64,000 nucleotides of DNA from Lolium rigidum (taxonomy: Eukaryota; Streptophyta; Magnoliopsida; Poales; Poaceae): contig NC_061514.1 of assembly GCF_022539505.1 (NCBI RefSeq), positions 39,978,869-40,042,868 of the forward strand. Direction: 5' to 3'. Shown here in pieces: positions 49,609 to 60,277 of this stretch (the first letter of the stretch is position 1; each line of letters begins with the position of its first letter). The notes under the pieces were generated by a model. That model was not told where the DNA came from. It did not search any database and was given only the letters and a program-made list of their open reading frames with translations. A program made the translations under genes and the position numbers.

Positions 49609-52600
49609 TCATCTTGGAATTTCAGATGACTGGATGAACTCCTTTTCCAAGCTGTACAATCTAGTTCCTTCGCCAGCGTTGGTTCCCTTGTATGAATGAT
49701 CATTTGAAGCATTCTGGTTCACCCTTGTAATCTGAGAACTGAGATTAACCTTTGAGTTCAGCACATCTTCAAGTGTTGTCTCCACTTGCCTCATTGTCAG
49801 CCTTTCTTCACCTCTTAAACTTAAGCATGCTTCCGCGAGTCTTGCAACCGCCTCAGCATCATCAGCTCCTCCCTCATCCACAATTTGCGTATCTAAAATA
49901 TCTGACAAGCGATTTTCCCTTATTAGTGATACAAAATGTGATGCTAGGCTTGTAACTTCTGATGAATGAGAAGAAAAAACTGGTGTTAGCCTTGTCAGTA
50001 GCTCTGCTAGGATGACACCATAGCTGTAAACATCACTCTTCTCGGTGAGCCGACTAGTGTAGTAGTATTCTGGATCAAGGTAACCATAGGTTCCTTGGAC
50101 AGCTGTAAGTATTCCAGTCTCATCTATTGCGATAGACCTTGAAGCTCCAAAGTCTGATACTTTTGCTGCTAAGGTATCAGTAAGCAGTATGTTTGCACAT
50201 TTGGTATCTCTATGGTATACTGATATGGAAGCAGCAGAGTGTAGATATGCAATAGCCCTTGCAGTTTCCAAAGCGATTCTTAACCTGTCTTTCCATGACA
50301 AAGGGTTCTCTCCCTGGCCATGGAGATAAAATGAGAGAGTACCATTTGATACAAACTCATAAACTAGTAGAGGAACTTCTGTCTCGAGACAGCAGCCAAA
50401 GAGCTTTACCACGTTTCTGTGGTTGGTTTGTGAAAGTATGACAACCTCATTTATGAACTGGTCAATTTCCCTTTGAACGGCAATTTTAGCCTTCTTGATG
50501 GCCACAACATGTTGATCAGATAAAATGCCTTTATACACCATGCCGTGGCCACCCCCACCAAGTATGTGATTATGGTCAAATTTGTTGGTTGCTTGATCTA
50601 GCTCTTCCAAGCTGAAAATTCTCGTTCTTTCGGCTACATCTTTGTTTGAAGAGATTATCTGTTGCAGGAGCAGCCCATGGTTTTTCTTGAAGAACTTTCG
50701 TCTCAACTTCTTAGCTCTTCTTTGTTTGAGTTTATTGGTGATTTTGGAAACACCAAGAAGTGACAACAATAGGCCCAGACCAGCACTAATTGCAATTACG
50801 GTGATTAAACCTGCATAGAATGAAAATAAGATTTTATAGTAGTATGTGCCACATGCATTCCATTTGAACTGAAAGTTTGAAATTAATCAACTATACCACG
50901 ACAAAGTTTTTCTTAGAACATTTATCAGGGCAGTCATACGGGGAGTATTTATTCCAAACCAGTGATCACATGTTTCAGTAGTTTATGAAGCACATAATCT
51001 GATGTATTTATTCGTTTCTCCTTATGTAATGTCTTCCATTTCCAAATAGTGAAGCTTGCAGAGCATTAGGACAAAGACCGAATAATGTTGTAAGTATTTC
51101 AGTAGTTGTTATACTGACTGATGTACTACATAACAGATAAATTCATAATTATATGGTTCTTGGTGATTATTAAGAAAAATCTTATACCGAGTGAGTGAGT
51201 TATATTTGTACCTGGGAGGCTGATGATACTTTTCTTTGCTGAGCATCGGTATGTCCCTGGCATATTGATGCAGGTTCCGTGCAGGCATTGATAAACATCT
51301 GGCTGTAGGCACTCGTCGATATCTGAAAAGTGGAAGAGAAACCACAATTAGAAGGCAGGGTATGTCCAAAGTGCAGTTGAAGCCTCGAAACATTGAACAG
51401 AATTACTAACATTCTTGGTACATGAGAAAACTAAAAACTAAGGAGAGAAAAAAATAAAGTTCCTTATCAGTTGTCTGGTCTCTTTGTCCAGCTGACTTCA
51501 AAATCCATTCCAATAGACTACTATTAGTATGCGACGGAACCACTACCAGTAAAAATCGAAGTAACTAAAGCAGGACAGATTAGCGAAGCGTGGAGAAATT
51601 TTTCGATGTTCTACAAGAGGCAATTTCAATGGTAAGTATTTGTCTTGCTTTGTCCATGAGAATCTTCTAACTGTTCACGTGAGTGAACTGTTTAATAAGA
51701 CCATTAGTTTTGCCGAAAAATATGTAATAGTAGGAAAAACGTGCAAGACTTTGCTCTTGGGTGGCGTATTCTTTGCTACTGGGAAGGTAAAGGTGTCTAT
51801 TTATCCCAGACTCTTGTTTGAAAACTCTGTATCCGTAGTGGATGGGGTAACTGGGCCAGGCACATCGCTCTCGCTAATCAGAATGGAAGGGGAAACGAGT
51901 GTGGAATAATCCATGTGACAATCTACTGATTTACGTGGAAATTCATGTCCGGCTTTGTCGATGCCTACAGTGATTTTCGTGGACTGGAAGCATGGACCGA
52001 TCAATTATGTTGCTCGCTTGGTCGCACCGTGCCATCCGGGGCAAGGAGGTACCCTGTTGCTCACGAACAGATCTGGTGGATGCCCTCGCGGAAGCAGTCT
52101 TACCAGTCTTGGAAAATGGGAAATCAGCTCAGTCCTACTCAGGTCCGCCTGGTCGCCTAGGAGCATTTTATCAAACACCTCGCCTACACGGCAAGGGGCC
52201 AAATCTAACAAAAGAACTCGTGGCTGTAATCTATTTTGCTTACCGTTGATTGCGATCCCAGCAAGCAGCAACCACATCGGGAAGGAGTTAGAAGAGGTGG
52301 ACTGCCCTGCGAGTGCGGCTTGCATACCCGGACCCCTGCGCGCTAGCAACTAGTAGTAGCATATGGTGTCTGCTGCCGCTCAATTTTTCTCTATGAGGTA
52401 CTTCTTTTCTTACATCACCTTCAGGTGCTCTATAGAGAAAAAATACTTATGTTAAAAATGGAGAAAAATCCTCTCCCGCCTAGAAATACACGGTGACACC
52501 CGGGTTTAAACCGTTTTCCATGTAGAGGATTCACGTATGTACGTGCGTGCTATTTTTCATACCCAAATTTAAAAATATGTAGTTTAGACAAAAATAACAA

Positions 52601-54723
52601 GTCTCAGACGAACACAAGGAAACTTCCCCCTCCCAATTTTTTTTGTAACTTAGTGGTTGAGTAATTATGTAACTTAATGGCAGAGTAAGTTTAATCGGGT
52701 TCCGTAGTACCTAAGTTATGAAAATGCGCGTTATATCCACCTAATTTACCCCTTCGACTCAATAAGCATATTGAGAGCATCGAAATTGTCCGAACGAGAT
52801 TAGCGAATGACAATCAAAAGTTAACAATTCTCCGCCTATAAAAGTATGTCTGAACTTTATCAAAATTTGAATATATTAAGAACTATTTTAATATCTAGAA
52901 ACATCCAAGTTTATTTATAGTTGAGATATCTTTTTGTGGACGGAGTATACATTTTCTGTTTTCATAATTCTTGTTATGTTCTTAGGTTTTTAGTTCATTA
53001 AAATCATAACAAAAATTATGAAACAGAAGAACTATGTCCTATTAACCAGTGTTGTTTTTGTTTGGGCCACCCAAATAAATGTTGCCGATGCTTCCATTTT
53101 CTCGCAATATATTATGAAATTTCCTTGACTAATTTTAGTTCTCTAAGATAACTATATATTCCTTTCATCCATAAAAGCATGTCTCAACTTTATCAAAATT
53201 TAGATGTATCTAAACTATTTTAATATGTAGATACATTCAAATTTATCTAAAGTTGAGACATCATTTTTTTAGACGGAGGAAGTACATGTTCTCAGGCATT
53301 GCAAAATCAGATTGTATCATTTACATGGATATATTAATATTGGACTGCATGCATCAATCACCCCGTTCTACATATGTTCGACAATTTATCTTTTCGATTA
53401 CAAGACAAATAAAATTGTATGTAATTATTTAATCATATTTCGGAGTCATCATTTCTTCTTTATATTCTAAGATAAATCATTCTCACTAGATACTGCAAAA
53501 GTTTGTTGCGACATAGCTAGCCTTCGCTAAAATGTTGGGGCCGCCACTGTTAACTGTTTAATGGCCATACGGGTAAATATGTATATTTAACAACGCAGGT
53601 GTTATAAAGAAAGTCAAGTAAATGCCAATGGATGAAAAACATAGGGAATTGAAGTGAGCAGAACGGTGGTACCTTGGCATCCATTGGTGACGTAAGGGTT
53701 GCCTTCGTATCCATTGGAGCAGTTGCACCTTACTTTGGAGTCGTCCGATTCAAGAGGAGCAGCGGAGCTTTTTATGCTTACGCATCTCAAAGCAGAACCA
53801 GAACCGGGATTCAACACGAGCAAGTCACGATCGCTCTGCAAATCCAGCCACCATTCCAGCACGGTCGGCACGCTGGTTATCACGTTGGGACTGGTCGTGT
53901 TATGCTGTTGATGCCCATGAGATCCATAGACATAGCTACCAAACTGATGGAATGTGTTATTCTGTAGGGCGCCTACGTTAACCCCGTTGAACCACTCGCG
54001 GTCGACTATGAACGCGCCGCCCGACACATTGCGTGTATACGGACTATCATCTGTCTGGTCCAAATCCTTGAACTTCACCCCGTACACCGGCAAACCTTGC
54101 GCGATGGACGTCCGGCAGCAGCCGATGCCGGAGCATGAGGTGTCCTCGGGTGCCGGGAAACTGTTGTCACACAGCGCGGCGCATGCGCTCACGTACTCGG
54201 AACCTCCCGGATTGGCAGCGAGATATGCGATGAAGTTGCAGCCGACGGCCGCGAAGACGTTGTGCTCGGTGGACACGGCGAGCTGCATGCCGGTGCTCGT
54301 CAGGCCACCGGACCAGAGGCCGCTTGAGTTGATAGATGGCTTCACGGGGCTGCCTCTGTCCGCTGTTTGGGCGGTTAGGTTCCTGTAAGTAGAGCCCGAA
54401 AAGGTCGAGATCCTGCTCTGGACACGCACCGTGCCGCCGGCCAGGGAGATCTCGTCCACCTCCACGCCGTCGCCCAGGAACAGCTTCGGCGGATGGTGCG
54501 TCTCGTCGCAGGTGAGGTTGAAGCCTGCGTGGAAGCAGCCTTTCCGGAAGCCGAAGGGGTAGGGGACGGTGACGCTGCCGCAGGCCTCCGGGCAGCCAGG
54601 CAACGCCACTGGGGCAGCAGCGGTAACAGCAGCCGCGAGGAGCTGAAGTGCCATCCATACCACTAATGGAATGAGGAGCTTTGCTCGTGGGGAAGGAACG
54701 GAGGAAAGGAGAGGAAGAAACAT
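49609..54723 (-). CDS. WAK-like: Second wall-associated kinase, possibly chimeric (787 aa if spliced as described)
   Basis: Exon 3 (50810-49609) and exon 2 (51322-51212) have exactly the lengths of those in the first WAK (1202 and 111 nt), and by eye the kinase is about 90% identical. The only candidate exon 1 is 54723-53673, about 2.35 kb upstream and ending in phase 1 (NGCQG|gtacc), so splicing to exon 2 would be in frame. Spliced product: signal peptide (about 1-35), GUB_WAK ectodomain, EGF-like DIDECLQPDVYQC, transmembrane helix, kinase. Predicted positions: Lys 493 in VAIKK, HRD 587-589 and DFG 607-609; the loop reads HRDTK where the first WAK has HRDIK. The ectodomain is much more divergent (about 40% by eye) than the kinase. 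The start is ATG 54723; no earlier in-frame ATG fits. Alternatively these are two partial genes. Confidence 0.7.
51450..52375 (-). promoter_or_regulatory. Relict WAK promoter between the ectodomain and EGF exons
   Basis: About 51780-52370 aligns with 6460-7100 (upstream of the first WAK), and about 51470-51590 resembles 55010-55085 (upstream of the exon at 54723). It therefore looks like promoter sequence now lying inside the would-be intron. A minus-strand TATA-like GGATAAATAG is at 51797-51806. The first exon that should lie between this and the EGF exon is absent. If active, it could start a transcript with only the EGF, membrane and kinase parts. Confidence 0.6.
52376..52828. other. No gene recognised
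   Basis: AT-rich sequence between the relict promoter and the first MITE. I see no WAK exon remnant, in particular no EGF or kinase motif that would complete the ectodomain exon at 53673. Confidence 0.5.
52829..52949. mobile_element. Stowaway-type MITE 1
   Basis: About 120 bp with ends TCTCCGCCTATAAAAGTATG and GTGGACGGAGTATA. Its interior is the common grass Stowaway sequence (CTTTATCAAAATTTGAATAT and its rough inverse). It is a degenerate copy of a Tc1/mariner-derived MITE. Confidence 0.75.
53153..53285. mobile_element. Stowaway-type MITE 2
   Basis: About 130 bp of the same family as the one 0.3 kb to the left: CATCCATAAAAGCATGTCTC ... GTTGAGACATCATTTTTTTA and GACGGAGGAAGTA. The arms are complementary and the palindrome is better kept than in the first copy. 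Confidence 0.78.
53286..53672. other. No gene recognised (downstream of ectodomain exon)
   Basis: AT-rich, no motif seen. On minus it is the start of the putative intron after the donor at 53672-53671. Confidence 0.45.
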
Positions 54724-55258
54724 CGTCTCCTGCAATTTAGACTGGCAGTGCCCAGATCTAAAGTATCAACGTAAGTATGTGGCAAGCTTACAGGAACTAA
54801 TTTGGTTATGGAACTAGCTAGACAATAGTGGATGCTCGTGCCAGTAGTCGATCAATGTCTTCTTTAATTATAGCTTGTAGGAAAAAAGCTGGTCTCTTCT
54901 TAGTTGACATCAACGTTGACCACTTTCACCGGTAGGCTACTGTAATACTAGTAGATATAGACAGGCAGGAATCCATCACCTGCAAATTATTGGCTGGCTG
55001 GAACCAATTCTCCGGCTGACTTCGAAGTCCAAAAAGACAGCGCCCTAGCAGTAAACCGAATGGACTAAAGCAGGACGGATTAATTGACACGTCAAGAAAT
55101 GTTAGATCAGCATGCGTGTTCGACAGGGAAGAGGAAATTTCAAAGCAAAACTAGCCATGGATCTCTCCAGTTTTCTTGCTGAGGTGATTTAGCTAGTCCG
55201 GTTAGGTTGCCCTCCATGTGTTAACACTTGTTTTGGACCGATAGCTAATCAAAGACAT
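54724..55258 (-). promoter_or_regulatory. Upstream region of the divergent WAK ectodomain exon
   Basis: Lies 5' of ATG 54723. The stretch 55010-55085 (GGCTGACTTCGAAGTCC ... GACTAAAGCAGGACGGATTA) is similar to 51490-51580, which supports a promoter-type block shared by the WAK copies. No firm TATA box was found. Confidence 0.4.
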
Positions 55259-55415
55259 CAGTAGCGGAACTACAACACAATTGTTGGGCGGGCCAGCCCA
55301 AAGAAGATCATATATTTTTGCATTTTTGGGCCAATTTTTCTTCCCACTCTTCAGTGTATTGGGCTGAGCTGGGCGGGCCATGGCCCAGTTTTGTTTCAAC
55401 ATAGGCCCGCCACTG
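55259..55415. mobile_element. hAT-type MITE, 157 bp, perfect 8-bp TSD
   Basis: Begins CAGTAGCGGAAC and ends GGCCCGCCACTG, imperfect terminal inverted repeats of hAT type (CAGTGGCGG). The eight bases AAAGACAT occur immediately on both sides (55251-55258 and 55416-55423). It is internally GC-rich with GGGCGGGCCA repeats and no coding capacity. Confidence 0.85.
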
Positions 55416-55423
55416 AAAGACAT

Positions 55424-56432
55424 AACCCCGCAGTGACAGATGAACATAGATGAGACGGAATTGAAAAGATTCACTCGGCGAGTTTTTATTGCTCATTGAA
55501 GAGACATCATGTCCATCATGTTAAGTTGTGCCATGATTCGGCTTGATAGCTGATTATGCTGACAGAAGAGGTAACTTCGAGGATCAATATATGAAGGCTT
55601 CCACTAGAGCTTCTTTAAGATGACCTCGAATAAATAAGTGATAGAAACAAAAGTTATGCGTCTCGTCGAAACAAGCAACTTTGATTTTTGGGTCATCACG
55701 ATCCGAGATAGTATGCAACCTCTGGAAAGAACGCACTTTATCAACCATGGAAGATTCCGATGTCTCGTCGGAAGCGTAAAGAAATCGTTCAAAATCTGCC
55801 AACTGGACGAACTATTTCACGTTCGGCCGATTTTAAGCAGTCAAGATGGACTCAGATGGAAAAGTGATCAACATGAAAGTTCTTCGTTTTTTCGAGATGA
55901 ACAACTTTGCTTTTTATGAGATTTTGATTTGAAGTTGTTTACTGCCTCAAAGTTGCCCACAAGGTACTGCTAGTTTATGATCGAACAATTATGGAATGTT
56001 CGGGCCAAAATCATCCGAATTGTACCCAATTTAGGGTTTTGGACGTGAATCCAACCCTCTTTATTACACGGAAAATCCAGCCGCTCCTTATATACTTGAG
56101 GGGTGCAGGCCGATGAATCAACACCAATTAAACAAATCAATCTACTACTTTTTCCTGTTCATCTACTTTTATCTCTCTCCCTTGTATCTTTCTTCTCATT
56201 TTTCGTCGTTCTTCATGGAAATATGAAAGCAGGAAAATTTTAGTTTTTGTGAGAAATTTATGATATTATATTATATATTTATTTATTTAAAAAAATTCAT
56301 CCTGCATAAAGATTATTATTACTTAATCATTGATGTTAATTTAAATAATTATTTAAAATAAAAAATTATAAAGAGTTGTGATATCACATTGTAAGGGTTA
56401 ATATGATTTATATGGTTGTATTATCAACAAGG
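55424..56432. other. No gene recognised
   Basis: About 1 kb of unique-looking sequence, turning strongly AT-rich after 56150. The short frames at 55584-55919 on both strands have no recognisable motif. Confidence 0.5.
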
Positions 56433-56437
56433 TGTCA

Positions 56438-59109
56438 TGTAAGTGTATATTGCCCCTATGTGTGGTTTTAGTAATTGACAACCCCTATGGACTAATGTTT
56501 TTATTGAGTTTATATGAAGGAATATTACATAAGTAATACTTGTAGTCCATGTGTTGGATTCAAGTATGGATGTCATGACGATAAATATATATCTTAAGTA
56601 TTGGCATCGAGATCATCGATTTGAAGACATATATGTGATATGATCAAGAAGAAGAAATGAAGATAGAGTTTTTATATATGTGGAACTCAATATTAGCCAT
56701 GCTCTAGCTTATGTGCTAAATCAATGAATGATCAATATCTTGAGTGCTTGTTTCCAAGTGAAGAATTTAAGATATGGCTCTAATTCGGTGTCATTATAGT
56801 CTCATAAGTTGAGCCATGGTTGACTAAGATTTAGAGCATCCAAACAAATGAAGAGTTCTTTATACACCTCAAGACAGTATGATAGAGCATGAGAAGATAC
56901 AAAATTGACCAATACAAAGAGTGAAGAATATATTTAAGTTTGTTCAACATATGAAGCATGAAGAATGTGTCACGTGAAGTCATGTGGTATGGTAATCCTT
57001 GTCAATTATGCTTTATAAACTAACTCATCATATATGTGCTCTTGTGTTGTCTATGTGGGTTAGGTATCTTTCCATGTGCATGCATCAAAAGTGAGATCTC
57101 ATATAGCCCATGAGAGGATGACATCAAGTGGTGATCGTCATCAAGGTTGAGTTGGGCAAGTTTAAGTTGAGCATCTCAAGAGGATCGCATGCTTGAAACT
57201 TGTCGTCCATTTAGTGATAATGGACATGTGAAGATGTGCTTAATGCAGTTATCCCATAATGGCGTATGGGGGAGCAAATCATGAGTCTTCACGAAACAAC
57301 AATGATCTAGTGATGCACTCCGGCTTGATGGAACTTGAAGCGTTGTCATCAATATCAAGCGGGTTGCGTAAGGCAAAGGTATGACCTTGCTAGGTTTTCC
57401 TTTTAGCGGTCTCAAGGTGGTTGTTGGGAGATCGGGTTATAGGATAGATAGCCGCACTATCAAGAGGGGTTTTCGGTTGGGTAACTTGATCGCATCGTCT
57501 TAGGGAGCTCAATCCTTTGCATACTTTGCATATCCCTATTGCTTCTTGGTGTTTCCCTATGTGAGGTTCTTGAGCTTGTTGCTAGCTTCTCAACAAGCCC
57601 AAGTTCATCGAGAACGGAATCCACATGCATCTTCTATTGCTTTTTTGAGTTTGGATGTCTTTACCGTTTCTTAACGTTGGGAGGCTCCCTCTCTAAAATC
57701 ATCTAAAATATCTGTGAGGAATCTCAATATTTCCTGTTTTATGTTGGGGTTCTATTTGTCGTTATCTTTCCAACAAAATTGGTTTCATATTAATCGGAGT
57801 TCGGGAAAAGACTTTCAGGGGTCCTGCGAAATACGGCCCAATGCCCGGCCCCGCCGAGCCCTCCACCGGCTTGCCCGGTGAGAACCGGCAGCTGGGCTCG
57901 TGCACACCAGGCCCGCTCTAGGGGTTCACCGGCCCATGACCGGCTCCTGGCCCGGTGTCGCCGGACTGGTTGGCCCAGCGCCCGGTCGATCAGCCCGCCC
58001 CGGTTGGGCCCTTTTGGCTGCTACGCAGCCCACCCGCACCCCGCCCGGCCTGTGCGCCGGCCTGTCCGGCGCCCGGCCCGATGAACCGGCTGGCTGGCCG
58101 GATGGGCCGATTTTCTGCCTGTTTTCTCACCCAACGGTTCTATTTTTTCCTAGACTATAAATAGGTCTTTCCACCTTGAGCTGAGTAAGTCCTTCCACTC
58201 TCTCTCCTCCATTGTTAACTTTGAAGAACTTGCCCTATCTCTTGATTCCCCCCATGATTCTTGCTCATTCTTGAGGGATCTAAGAGAGGAGATCTAGATC
58301 TACAATCCTCACAAATCCATTTCTTCTCTAAGTGAAGGGAACCCTTTGGATCTAGATCTTGGAGTCATTTGTTGATTTTCTCGTTTTTTCTTCCTCTCTA
58401 ATTCCATCCTAGTATTTGTTGCTTTGGTGGGATTTGAGTGTCGAACACCTTTGGTGTTCTTTCTTTGCCTCATTGCATAGTGTTGAGCTCTCCATCACGA
58501 TTAGTTCGAGTGAGAGACCGTGAGCTTGTTACTCTTGGAGGGTGACCTCCTAGTTGGCTTGGTTGGTGTCCCGGTGACCTCTTCGTGGAAGGTTGTGAAG
58601 GGGCTCGAGGCTTCTCCTTCATGGAGATGTGAAGTGGTTGTGGAGCTTGCCATCTTTGTTGTGAAGGAAAAGCTAACCACAAGGAAAGGGGTTATTCCTT
58701 CGTATGATAGGCTCGGAGAAGAAGGTGAACCTTCGTGGTGCTAGGAAATCCTTCGTGGGATCCCCACCTCTCCAAACGTGACGTACCTTCTTGCAAAGGA
58801 AGGGAACACGGGAATACATCTTTGTCTCCGCATGCCTCGATTATTTCTATACTACTTTCATTGTGATAGCCATCGAGCTAAGTATCTATTATATCTTGCT
58901 ATCACTTGTTGTTCATATATATATCTTGTGCCTATCTTGCTTAGCTCTAGTTGCTGTTTGTTGCACTTAGTTGAGCCTAGCATATTTAGGTTTTGTGCTT
59001 GTAAATTAAACGTTAGTTTAATTCCACATTCTTACAAGCCAAATCCGTAAGAGTTTTTAAAACGCCTATTCAGCCCCCCCTCCCCTCTAGGCGACATCTC
59101 GTCCTTTCA
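56438..59109 (+). mobile_element. Solo LTR of a copia-type element, 2672 bp
   Basis: Starts TGTAAGTGTATATTGCC and ends CTAGGCGACATCTCGTCCTTTCA-like (terminal CCTTTCA at 59109). It is flanked by a perfect TSD TGTCA (56433-56437 and 59110-59114). A TATA-like ACTATAAATAGG lies near 58154, after a GC-rich block (57830-58110). No PBS, PPT, internal domain or second LTR adjoins, so it is a solo LTR. The ending CCCCCTCTAGGCGACATC is common in large grass copia LTRs (SIRE/Maximus-like); the family name is not certain. Confidence 0.8.
58155..58164 (+). promoter_or_regulatory. TATA box of the solo copia LTR
   Basis: CTATAAATAG about 950 bases before the LTR end, directly after the GC-rich block. It marks the probable start of the R region and sets the LTR orientation as +. 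Confidence 0.5.
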
Positions 59110-59114
59110 TGTCA

Positions 59115-59580
59115 TTTTCTTTCTTGGGAGCTCAATCGAAAGGAATGGAGACGTTAAGCGTGCTAGGGTTAAAGTAGTGTGAGGATGGGTGACCAATTGG
59201 GAAGTTAGACCATTAGTGTAATTTGACTAAAGATTAAGTTTAGTTAGAGTTAAAAATTATACAGATGAGAGATTAAGAAAATTAAAAAAAATTGGAAAAA
59301 TTCGAGCCAGCCTGTGCCAGAATTCCCAAACGGTCGTTAGTTCTATCAAACCACATCAAATTTAGAAACGTGTATAGAGTTAGTGTTTCTTGGACATCAT
59401 AATTATGATATAAATTAAGAGAACCTTCACTTTTGGTATTTCCAAGCTATATCAACTTGGATAAATTCCACTAAAAGAACTAAAAATACATGATTATGAT
59501 ATTTGTCATTTATTTATTGGAATACCCTGTCATGTCGTCGTGGCTAATTTCACCCAGAGTGAACATGAGTAAAGGTGTCA
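59115..59580. other. No gene recognised
   Basis: Between the solo LTR and the Helitron-like element. AT-rich; no family recognised. Confidence 0.5.
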
Positions 59581-60277
59581 TCTATAATATCTAAATAGGA
59601 GCAACCCATTAAGTTGATTTCTCTCAACATGCAAGCTATCCACCTTACCATGGTGCCACATCATCAGCAGCTATCCACTCAACTTTCCAATACCAAATTT
59701 TGTTTTGCTTTGGGTGGCATGCATGACACAGTTGTTCTCACGAGGGAAAGCACTAGGTAATCCTATTTTCAACCGGTAGACGTGTGAGTTCTTGCAGCAG
59801 TAATCACACACTGGCAGACCATGCCACTTCAGTTTTGTTTTTCTAGAGTAGCTACTACTTCAGTTATATTTCTTCTAGAATAGCTGTTTTTTTGGCAAAT
59901 TTAATAGCCAGAATATATGTTATCATTTTGTATTTGTTGTCCTTTTCCCTTAAAGTTCCCTTGCAGGTTCTACAATCATGTATGGGGCATAGCGCTCCTT
60001 CACTTCCGAAGAACGTGCACAGGATGTCATGCAGAGGTGAGGCATGTGCTTTATTGGAGGCAATGACTAAAACTAGGCCTGCCAACAAAAAAAACGTGGT
60101 GTCCATTCAAATAACAGTACCCTATTATTTTTCCTTCTTATTATTTTTGGTGTGTTCAACTGGTAAGATGTTTTAGACAACACTCCCTTTGATGTATGCT
60201 ACAGATTTAATTTATATTATATACATGCATAGAATTTGTCCATTAAATTCCGCTGCAGTGCGCGGGAAATTGTCTAG
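59581..60277 (+). mobile_element. Non-autonomous Helitron-like element, 697 bp
   Basis: The 5' end TCTATAATATCTAAATAGGA follows an A. The 3' end has a short hairpin (CCGC...GCGG within CCGCTGCAGTGCGCGG, 60250-60265), then AAATTGTCTAG, and is followed by T. Helitrons begin TC, end CTAG/CTRR after a hairpin and insert between A and T, so all four marks are met. There is no Rep/helicase. It carries a small ORF on the opposite strand. Confidence 0.68.
59864..60106 (-). CDS. Small secreted-peptide-like ORF inside the Helitron-like element, 80 aa
   Basis: ATG at 60106. The first 22 residues (MDTTFFLLAGLVLVIASNKA...) look like a signal peptide, with likely cleavage after AHA. The next 28 residues hold four cysteines (30, 40, 45 and 48) in the pattern C-x9-C-x4-C-x2-C. 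The C-terminal third is lysine-rich and looks like read-through rather than a folded domain. I do not recognise the family. It could be a captured exon of a cysteine-rich peptide gene, or chance. No splice site was confirmed. Confidence 0.35.
   Translation of the reverse strand: MDTTFFLLAGLVLVIASNKAHASPLHDILCTFFGSEGALCPIHDCRTCKGTLREKDNKYKMITYILAIKFAKKTAILEEI

Noticed and set aside
54724..54735. Start of the second WAK at 54735
   Set aside because: The codon there is TTG; the first ATG in frame is 54723, just before the signal peptide.
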